Below are positions 6,902-12,402 of a stretch of DNA of 16,809 nt, piece by piece; position 1 is the stretch's first letter, and the number at the start of each line of letters is the position of its first letter. Below the pieces are notes generated by a model that searched no databases, was not told the DNA's origin, and worked only from the letters and a program-made list of their open reading frames with translations. Position numbers and translations under genes: made by a program. The stretch is taken from NCBI GenBank assembly GCA_036001225.1, contig DASYUM010000106.1, positions 1 through 16,809 on the forward strand, in the 5' to 3' direction. This DNA is from DASYUM01 sp036001225 (GTDB lineage Bacteria > Methylomirabilota > Methylomirabilia > Rokubacteriales > DASRDR01).

Positions 6902-8134
6902 GTGATCGAGGAGAGCGTCCACCCCGCGCGGGCGTCCGAGCTGGCGCGCCTTCGCGAGCTGCTCCGGCGGCTCGAGCGTCGCCCTCCGGTGCCCCGACGG
7001 CCGGCGCCGCCACCGATCCTCTCCCTCGAGACGATCGAGACCCGCTACGGGGTCGCGCTCCGGCGCGTGGAGGACGTGCCCCTGCCGCCGCCACTGGCGG
7101 CCGCCGCCCCGCCCGCGGGGACCCTGTTCCTGGACACGGAGACGACCGGCCTATCCGGAGGGACGGGGACGTACGTCTTCCTGGTGGGCCTGGCGAGCTG
7201 GGACGACGGCCGTCTCCGCGTCACCCAGTATTTCCTGGGTGACCTTGCCGCCGAGGCCGCGTTCCTGGCTGCCGTCCGCGACGCGGTGGCCGCCGCCCGT
7301 CAGCTCGTCACCTTCAACGGCCGCACCTTCGACTTCCCGCTGCTCGAGACGCGCTACCTCCTCGCCCGGGCGCCCTGGTGGGGGGGCGAGGTCGCGCACC
7401 TGGACCTCTACCCGCTGGCGCGCGCGCTGTGGCGGGCCCGCGCCACCGACTGTCGGCTGACGACCCTGGAGACCGCGCTCCTGCAGATGGATCGGGGCGA
7501 CGACGTGCCCGGCGCGCTCATGCCTCAGCTCTACTTTCGCTACCTCCGCTACCAGGACGCGCGGGCGCTTCCGCGGATCTTCGCCCACAATCGGTGGGAC
7601 CTGCTGGCCCTGGCGCTCCTGGCCGCCCGCGCCGAGGCCCTGCTGGCCGGCCCCGATCCCCACCACGATCCCCTCGAGTGGCTCGGCGCCGCGCGCTGGC
7701 TCGAGCGCCGCGATCCCACGCGAAGCGCCGGCTTCTACGAGGCGGCGCTCGGCGCCGACCGGCTGCCCGACGGCGCCCGCACGCGGGCGGCGTGGCGGCT
7801 CGGCCGTCTCTGGCGGCGGGCGGGTCGGCTCGAGTCGGCCGTGGCCCTGTGGACGCGGGTGGCGCGCGAGGATCCGACCCCACCCCTCGGGCTATTGGTG
7901 GATCTCGCCAAGCTCTGCGAGCACCACGTCCGGGATTACGCGGCCGCCCTCCGCCTGGCGCTGACCGCGCTCGGCCGAGCTGAGAACGAGAGCCCGCCGG
8001 AGCTTCGGTCGCTCGTGCTGGCCGCCCTCCATCACCGCGTGCGGCGCCTCGAGCGCCGGCTCAGCGCCCGCCGCGCGTCTCGGCCCGCCGCGAGCGGGCC
8101 GTCAGCGGGTGTCGAAGGCCCGCATGCGCCGTAG
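6902..8134 (+). CDS. mrfB: RNase H-like DEDD exonuclease, YprB/MrfB family
   Basis: 410-residue protein with a YprB-type RNase H-fold exonuclease domain and a C-terminal helical-repeat region. Candidate metal ligands: D78 and E80 in 'FLDTETTGL', D144 in 'FNGRTFDFPLLETR', and H229/D233 in 'HNRWDLLAL'. The His-x3-Asp ending makes it a DEDDh-type nuclease. Residues ~265-375 look like tetratricopeptide-type helix pairs ('SAGFYEAALGAD', 'AAWRLGRLWRRAGRLESAVALW', 'DYAAALRLALTALGRAE'). Start: GTG at 6902 with GGAAGGAG 11 bases upstream; the gene begins 25 bases after the helicase stop, so the two form an operon. In B. subtilis MrfB acts with MrfA to process mitomycin lesions. The 3' end overlaps by 33 bases the convergent membrane-protein gene. 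Confidence 0.88.
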   Translation: MIEESVHPARASELARLRELLRRLERRPPVPRRPAPPPILSLETIETRYGVALRRVEDVPLPPPLAAAAPPAGTLFLDTETTGLSGGTGTYVFLVGLASWDDGRLRVTQYFLGDLAAEAAFLAAVRDAVAAARQLVTFNGRTFDFPLLETRYLLARAPWWGGEVAHLDLYPLARALWRARATDCRLTTLETALLQMDRGDDVPGALMPQLYFRYLRYQDARALPRIFAHNRWDLLALALLAARAEALLAGPDPHHDPLEWLGAARWLERRDPTRSAGFYEAALGADRLPDGARTRAAWRLGRLWRRAGRLESAVALWTRVAREDPTPPLGLLVDLAKLCEHHVRDYAAALRLALTALGRAENESPPELRSLVLAALHHRVRRLERRLSARRASRPAASGPSAGVEGPHAP

Positions 8135-8974
8135 CTCCAGCGCTTCATACCGCTTCCGAAGCGTGGGAAGCATCGCGGGGAAGACCACCGAGCAGATGAG
8201 ACCCAGCAGCAGGAGCGGGTAGACGACGGCATAGGGCTGCGCCCGGACGAAGGCGACGACGCCGAGCGTGAGGGCCGCGACCCCCCCCACCGTCAGCGCT
8301 CGGGCGGCATTCAACACGAAGGCGCGGGCCTTCCCCCGGGACGCGAGCCACCCGATCACCGCCCCCAGGCACCCGAGCAGGCCGCCAAGGAGCCCGCCCA
8401 ACAGGCCCGCGGTCCGTTCGCTCCACCACTGGCCCGGCGCCGCCAGCGGGTCCTCCCCGGCCTGATACTGAACGAGCCGGAGCGGCCCGACGTAGACGGT
8501 GCCGCGGCTCGGCAACACGATATTGACCGTGAGCGTGGTGGGCGGCGGCGTCCCCGGCTCGGCGAAGAACGGGAGGATGAACGGGCGCCACCCCGACGAG
8601 CCCTCGAGGCTCTTCAGGGGTCCCGCCGCGGCCAGGGTCCGGGAAAAGTAGCGGCCGTTCGGGAAGACGCTCCACATCTCCAGATAGCCCGTGCCAGCGA
8701 CGCCATCGTGACGGACGGACCCCGTGACCGCGTAAGGGAAGTGGCGGATGCCGGGTTGCTCCAGAGTGAGAATGGTCACCCGGCTCGGGGCGCCTTGGAC
8801 GTTCTCGACCTTCAGGTGGGGGAAGGCGGCGCCGCTGTCCGGCGGAAGGACGAGGCCCCCGGACACTCGGCCCTCGGCGTGGAGCGTCGCCCACGAGATC
8901 TCGCGAAGGGTTTCTCCGCCGAAGGCGGCCGATGTCCACACGAGCACGCTAAGCACGGCGATGACCCGCTTCAT
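8102..8974 (-). CDS. Unrecognised secreted-domain membrane protein encoded with a DUF2089 regulator
   Basis: I do not recognise the family. The 290-residue product starts with a Sec signal peptide (MKRVIAVLSVLVWTSAAFG). A ~150-residue beta-rich extracytoplasmic part follows (21-170); its alternating strands and aromatic content recall a carbohydrate-binding or galactose-binding-like sandwich ('YLEMWSVFPNGRYFSRTL', 'TTLTVNIVLPSRGTVYVGPLRLVQY'). Then come three membrane helices (~189-211, 225-243, 247-269) and a short basic tail (271-290). The first helix is a glycine-zipper-like repeat, 'GLLGGLLGGLLGCLG'. The ATG at 8974 has GGAGGG five bases or so upstream and lies inside the end of the DUF2089 gene (26-base overlap), indicating translational coupling. 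A sensor or regulator-partner role is inferred from context only. Confidence 0.8.
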   Translation of the reverse strand: MKRVIAVLSVLVWTSAAFGGETLREISWATLHAEGRVSGGLVLPPDSGAAFPHLKVENVQGAPSRVTILTLEQPGIRHFPYAVTGSVRHDGVAGTGYLEMWSVFPNGRYFSRTLAAAGPLKSLEGSSGWRPFILPFFAEPGTPPPTTLTVNIVLPSRGTVYVGPLRLVQYQAGEDPLAAPGQWWSERTAGLLGGLLGGLLGCLGAVIGWLASRGKARAFVLNAARALTVGGVAALTLGVVAFVRAQPYAVVYPLLLLGLICSVVFPAMLPTLRKRYEALELRRMRAFDTR

Positions 8975-9287
8975 GGCGGCCCTCCACTTCTTCCCGGTGC
9001 GCGGCCAGGAGGATCTTCAGGGTCCCCTCGTCGATCGTCCCTTCGGCGAACTGGGCGCGGAGGACCCGCTCGAACGGGCTGGTGATCTCCGCGCTGTCCA
9101 GGATCCTGATCTTCTCGATCAGCCGGTCCAGCCGCAGGCGCACGGTCGGGTAGCTAATACCATAGGCCTGGGCCAGTTCCTTGAGTGAGCCCGAGGCGAG
9201 CACGAAGCGCTGGATGAACGCCAGGTCCTCGTCGCTCAGGTGGTCCGTCCACCGAGCCGTCCGGTCTCCCCGGAGGGATTTCGGCAT
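8949..9287 (-). CDS. DUF2089 family helix-turn-helix protein
   Basis: 112-residue small protein matching the DUF2089 pattern: 'LSDEDLAFIQRFVLASGSLKELAQAYGISYPTVRLRLDRLIEKI' over residues 17-60. The stretch 33-57 is a clear sigma-factor-like or winged helix-turn-helix, so it probably binds DNA. Members of the family often carry an N-terminal zinc ribbon; this one begins directly at the helical part with no cysteines. The C-terminus is helical and charged ('DEGTLKILLAAHREEVEGRHEAGHRR'). The ATG at 9287 has an excellent GGAGGAG with 6-base spacing. It overlaps the downstream membrane-protein gene by 26 bases. An AT-rich palindromic segment 35-60 bases upstream could be its own operator. Targets are unknown. 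Confidence 0.82.
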   Translation of the reverse strand: MPKSLRGDRTARWTDHLSDEDLAFIQRFVLASGSLKELAQAYGISYPTVRLRLDRLIEKIRILDSAEITSPFERVLRAQFAEGTIDEGTLKILLAAHREEVEGRHEAGHRRA

Positions 9288-9320
9288 GCGTGGCTCCTCC
9301 GCGCCACATCCTGGCTCCTG

Positions 9321-9349
9321 AATAAAGTGAAAGTCAACTTTAATTTCAT
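9321..9349 (-). promoter_or_regulatory. AT-rich promoter/operator-like region upstream of the DUF2089 gene
   Basis: This ~30-base AT-rich island stands out in GC-rich surroundings. Minus strand: ATGAAA (-35; plus 9344-9349, 4/6), 17-base spacer, TTTATT (-10; plus 9321-9326, 4/6). Nested inverted repeats sit in the spacer: TAAAGT (9323-9328) with ACTTTA (9337-9342), and AAAGT (9330-9334) with ACTTT (9337-9341). This suits binding of a dimeric regulator. The remainder of the 9288-9398 intergenic stretch holds only the ribosome site and a small GC hairpin (9360-9372) that might end the fbpC transcript. Confidence 0.45.
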
Positions 9350-9398
9350 GTGACCCACGGGCCGCCGCGGCCAGGGGCCGGCGGGAGCCGAACGGAGG

Positions 9399-10442
9399 CT
9401 ACTCGGTCAGTCGGAACGCCACCACGTGGATCACGGTGGCCACAATCCGGACGCGCGTTCCGATCGGGTAGATGGTGGTGGAGGGCTGGACCGACTGCAC
9501 GCGTGCCCCCGAGGCCAGCCGGAGACGGTAGAGGTTCTCGGCCCCGTGGAACTGGCGGTCGATCACGACGACCTCCCCGTCGGGGTGGGGGATGAAGTCG
9601 ATGTCGTCGGGTCGGATCATGATGTCCACCGGCAGCCCCACCGGATGACCTTCCGCGTTCTGGAAGGTTCCGATCTCGGAGACGATGCCCTCCTCCTTCA
9701 CCATGCAGCGGAGGAAGTCCGCTTCGCCCACGAACTCGGCGACGAAGCGCGTGGCGGGGTGGTGGTAGACCTCGTAGGGCACGTCGAGCTGCTCGAGCCG
9801 ACCGGCGTGGAGGACGCCGACCCGGTCGGCCAGGGTGAAGGCCTCCTGCTGGTCGTGGGTCACGAAGAGGGCGGTGGTCCCGGTCAGGCGCAGGATCTTC
9901 TGGATCTCCTCCCGCATGACCGCCCGCAGGTCGGCGTCGAGGTTGGAAAACGGCTCGTCGAGCAGGATCAGGGCGGGCGCCGGCGCCAGGGCGCGGGCCA
10001 GCGCCACCCGCTGCTGCTGGCCTCCCGACAGCTCGTGGGGGTAGCGTCCGGCCAGCGCGGCGAGTCCGACCAGCTCCAGCACTTCGCCGACCCGCTGGGC
10101 CCGGGCCGGCCGCTCGCGGCGTCCGAGGCCGAAGCCCACGTTGTCGGCCACCGTCAGGTGCGGGAAGAGCGCGTAGTCCTGGAAGACGATGCCCACTCCC
10201 CGGACCTCGGGCGGCACCCGGGCACCGTTCCCAGCCATCCGTTGACCGCGAATCTCGATGGTGCCGCGATCGGGCGCCTCGAACCCGGCGATCAGGCGCA
10301 GGGTGGTCGTCTTCCCGCCCCCCGACGGCCCGAGCAGGGCGAGGATCTCTCCCGGCTCGACAGCGAACGAGAGATCCTCCACCGCGGGCGGATCGCGGGG
10401 ATCAAAGCGCTTGGTGACATCGGCGAGGCGGAGGAGGCTCAC
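9399..10442 (-). CDS. fbpC: ABC transporter ATP-binding protein, Fe(III)-type (FbpC-like)
   Basis: 347-residue ATPase of the spermidine/iron/thiosulfate (CysA/FbpC/PotA) class. Motifs: Walker A GPSGGGKT (38-45), Q-loop Q88 in 'IVFQDYALFPHLTV', signature LSGGQQQR (138-145), Walker B LILLDEP (158-164), H-loop H196. A C-terminal TOBE-type regulatory domain occupies ~245-347 ('VDIMIRPDDIDFI'). The start is GTG at 10442 with only a weak AGG upstream; no better start precedes the conserved N-terminus. It lies 61 bases after the DtxR-family gene on the same strand. Its partners are very likely the FbpA- and FbpB-type genes transcribed in the opposite direction about 0.9 kb away, because no other permease is near. 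Substrate assignment as iron rests on that context. Confidence 0.88.
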   Translation of the reverse strand: MSLLRLADVTKRFDPRDPPAVEDLSFAVEPGEILALLGPSGGGKTTTLRLIAGFEAPDRGTIEIRGQRMAGNGARVPPEVRGVGIVFQDYALFPHLTVADNVGFGLGRRERPARAQRVGEVLELVGLAALAGRYPHELSGGQQQRVALARALAPAPALILLDEPFSNLDADLRAVMREEIQKILRLTGTTALFVTHDQQEAFTLADRVGVLHAGRLEQLDVPYEVYHHPATRFVAEFVGEADFLRCMVKEEGIVSEIGTFQNAEGHPVGLPVDIMIRPDDIDFIPHPDGEVVVIDRQFHGAENLYRLRLASGARVQSVQPSTTIYPIGTRVRIVATVIHVVAFRLTE

Positions 10443-10503
10443 CGCCCTGACCTGAGGCGCGGCATCGTCGCGGTGCGCGGGACCGGGACCGTCCGGGGGC
10501 GGC

Positions 10504-11247
10504 TCACCCGCGCGGAGCCCCGGCCGCGCCGGGCTGGTGGACCCAGATCTTCGCCGCCGCCGCCAGGCCGAGCACGATCATCCCTCCGCGCCCGCCGAGC
10601 GCGCTCATCGTGATCGTGCCGGCCCACGGCGCCACCTCGCGGATCGCCAGCCGGGTGCCGGGCTTGACCTGGTGCTTCCACAGGTGCTCGAGCAGTCGGC
10701 GGTCGGCCTCGGCTTCCTCGGTGATCCGCTCGACCACGACGGTGATGCCCTCCTTGGCCTGGTCCAGCGGGAAGGGATGGGTGCGAGGCGGCATGGGCAT
10801 GCCGGGGATCGGGTTGCCGTGCGGGCAGGTGCGGGGCATCCCGAGGCTGGTAGCGAGCCGGGACTCGACCCGCGGCGACACGGCGTGCTCGAGGCGGTGC
10901 GCTTCCTCGTGGGCCTCGGTCCAGTTGAGTCCCAGGACGTCGGTCAGCCACCGCTCCAGCAGCCGATGTCGGCGCGCCATCACTCGGGCGAGCGCCCGCC
11001 CCTTGCGGGTGAAGGCGATCTCCTTGCCGGCGCCGACCCGGATGTAGCCGGCCCGCGCCATGCGCTGGAGCGCCTCGGTCACCGCCGGCGGCGAGACGCG
11101 CATGTGCTTGGCCAGGCGAGCGCCGATGACCGGCTGGCCGCTGCCCGCCAGGTCGTAGATGGCGCCGAGATAGTCCTGGACGGAGGCCGTGCTCTCGGCG
11201 GTCCGAATCCCCGTTTTTAGGGTTGACACATTCGACTTCTTAGGCAT
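10504..11247 (-). CDS. DtxR-family metal-dependent transcriptional repressor
   Basis: 247-residue regulator with three expected parts: winged helix-turn-helix (~25-80, recognition around 'MRVSPPAVTEALQRMARAGYI'), dimerisation/metal-binding helices (~85-160, including the hallmark 'GNPIPG' at 144-149) and an SH3/FeoA-like domain (~165-247). Aligning by motif, the metal ligands are H94 and E98, H113, then H117, E120 and H121 in 'EAHRLEH'; the N-terminal ligand position is D25 in 'VQDYL'. DtxR has Met and Cys at the two variable positions, MntR Asp and Glu; here they are Asp and His. Start: ATG at 11247, with GGAG six bases upstream; the in-frame TTG at 11259 overlaps that GGAG and is rejected. 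It is divergent from the iron-binding-protein gene and co-directional with fbpC, so it most likely represses this uptake locus when metal is plentiful. Confidence 0.9.
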   Translation of the reverse strand: MPKKSNVSTLKTGIRTAESTASVQDYLGAIYDLAGSGQPVIGARLAKHMRVSPPAVTEALQRMARAGYIRVGAGKEIAFTRKGRALARVMARRHRLLERWLTDVLGLNWTEAHEEAHRLEHAVSPRVESRLATSLGMPRTCPHGNPIPGMPMPPRTHPFPLDQAKEGITVVVERITEEAEADRRLLEHLWKHQVKPGTRLAIREVAPWAGTITMSALGGRGGMIVLGLAAAAKIWVHQPGAAGAPRG

Positions 11248-11250
11248 ACT
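11223..11250 (+). promoter_or_regulatory. Predicted sigma-70 promoter for fbpAB
   Basis: Consensus TTGACA (-35; 11223-11228), 16-base spacer, CATACT (-10; 11245-11250, 4/6). The -35 lies inside the first codons of the dtxR-like gene on the other strand. The leader to the fbpA ATG at 11362 would be ~105 bases. The -10 is covered by the DtxR-like box, a classic arrangement for repression. Confidence 0.5.
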
Positions 11251-11258
11251 TAACTCCA
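11240..11258. promoter_or_regulatory. Candidate DtxR-family operator (iron/manganese box)
   Basis: The 19-base site starts TTAGG, includes TTAAC and matches the DtxR/IdeR consensus (TWAGGTWAGSCTWACCTWA) at 12 of 19 positions by hand. The inner 14 bases (11240-11253) are an imperfect palindrome with 5 of 7 pairs complementary. It covers the dtxR start codon and Shine-Dalgarno on the minus strand and the predicted fbpA -10 on the plus strand, so occupancy could affect both genes. Confidence 0.45.
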
Positions 11259-11282
11259 AGCTCGCTGGCGCCGCGCAGCGTC

Positions 11283-11312
11283 ATTGTAGCCTCGCGGTGC
11301 CGCCGGACGCAA
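11283..11312 (-). promoter_or_regulatory. Predicted promoter for the dtxR-like gene
   Basis: Minus strand TACAAT (-10; plus 11283-11288, 5/6) with TTGCGT (-35; plus 11307-11312, 3/6) at 18-base spacing. Transcription would start near 11276, about 30 bases before the ATG at 11247. The weak -35 lowers confidence. Confidence 0.45.
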
Positions 11313-11361
11313 ACGGGTCCTGAGCCGACCCCACGACCTGGACGGAACGGAGGACTTCGGT

Positions 11362-12390
11362 ATGCGCACGCTCACCACCGGCGGGTGGGCCCTCGTCCTG
11401 CTCGTCTTGATGCTCGGTTGCCCGTTGGCCCTTCCGACGCTCGGCTCGGCCGCCGGCGGGGGCGAGGTCGTCGTCTACTCTGCGCGCATCGAGCAGCTCA
11501 TCCAGCCGATGTTCGACGCGTTCACGGCCAAGACCGGCATCAAGGTCAAGACCTTCAGCGCGAGTGAGGCCGAGCTGTTCGAGCGGCTCAAAGCCGAGGA
11601 GGCCCGGACGCCGGCCGACGTGCTGATGACCGTGGACGTCGGCAACCTGTGGCTGGCCCAGCAGGCCGGACTGCTCCAGGAGTTCGGGTCGCCGGTCATC
11701 GAGAAGAACATCCCGGCCCATCTGCGGGCCAAGCACAACGAATGGGTCGGCCTCTCGGTTCGGGCCCGTACCATCGCCTACAGCACCGAGCGGGTCAAGC
11801 CGGGCGAGCTCTCCACCTACGAGGCCCTCGGCGACCCGCGGTGGCGCGGGCGGCTCGGCCTCCGCACCTCCAAGAAGGTCTACAACCAGTCGATGGTGGC
11901 CACCATGATCAAGACCCTCGGCGAGTCGCGGACCGAGGAGGTGCTGCGGGGCTGGATGGCCAACGAGCCGCGCATCTTCTCGAGCGATACCAAGCTCCTG
12001 GAGGCGATCGCGGCCGGGCAGTGTGATGTCGGCCTCGTCAACACCTACTATCTGGCCCAGCTCAAGGCCAAGGAACCTTCGCTCCCGGTCGCGCTCTTCT
12101 GGCCCAACCAGCAGGACCGGGGCGTCCACGTCAACATCTCGGGGGCCGGCGTGACGCGGTACGCGAAGCACCGGGCCGAGGCGATCCGGCTGATCGAGTT
12201 TCTCAGCCTCCCCGAGACCCAGAATCTCTACGCCGACGTGAACTACGAGTACCCGGCCAACCCCCACGTCAAGCCGAACGCGCTGCTGGCAGGCTGGGGC
12301 ACCTTCAAGGCCGACCAGGTGGACGTGGCCGCGGCGGGCGAGTACCAGGCCGCCGCGGTCAAGCTCATGGATCGGGTGGGCTGGAAGTAG
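11362..12390 (+). CDS. fbpA: Fe(III) ABC transporter substrate-binding protein (FbpA/FutA-like)
   Basis: 342-residue periplasmic binding protein of the ferric-iron class. A signal peptide spans ~1-31 (hydrophobic 'ALVLLVLMLGCPLALPTLGSAA'); the Cys at residue 20 is in a poor lipobox context (M-L-G-C), so a lipoprotein is possible but not favoured. The mature part opens with 'EVVVYSARIEQLIQPMFDAFTAKTGIKV', the standard FbpA start. The adjacent tyrosines Y229-Y230 in 'NTYYLAQL' match the Tyr pair that coordinates Fe(III) in this family. The ATG at 11362 has GGAGG with 8-base spacing. The fbpB-like permease follows after 12 bases. It should bind ferric iron and pass it to FbpB/FbpC; expression is probably metal-repressed through the box upstream. 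Confidence 0.92.
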   Translation: MRTLTTGGWALVLLVLMLGCPLALPTLGSAAGGGEVVVYSARIEQLIQPMFDAFTAKTGIKVKTFSASEAELFERLKAEEARTPADVLMTVDVGNLWLAQQAGLLQEFGSPVIEKNIPAHLRAKHNEWVGLSVRARTIAYSTERVKPGELSTYEALGDPRWRGRLGLRTSKKVYNQSMVATMIKTLGESRTEEVLRGWMANEPRIFSSDTKLLEAIAAGQCDVGLVNTYYLAQLKAKEPSLPVALFWPNQQDRGVHVNISGAGVTRYAKHRAEAIRLIEFLSLPETQNLYADVNYEYPANPHVKPNALLAGWGTFKADQVDVAAAGEYQAAAVKLMDRVGWK

Positions 12391-12402
12391 GCGCGAGGCG
12401 CC

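Noticed and set aside
4414..8134. Helicase plus nuclease as a phage-defence island (for example DISARM-like, which also uses a helicase and a DUF1998 protein)
   Set aside because: The four-Cys region is fused to the helicase as in YprA, the partner is a YprB-type DEDDh exonuclease, and there is no methyltransferase, PLD nuclease or other defence gene nearby.
9426..10613. 395-codon plus-strand open frame antisense to fbpC and dtxR
   Set aside because: Shadow of the ATPase frame; no recognisable domain, and it crosses a real gene boundary on the opposite strand.
11248..11259. TTG start at 11259 for the DtxR-family gene
   Set aside because: It would use the GGAG that is correctly spaced (6 bases) for the ATG at 11247, and adds only four non-conserved residues.
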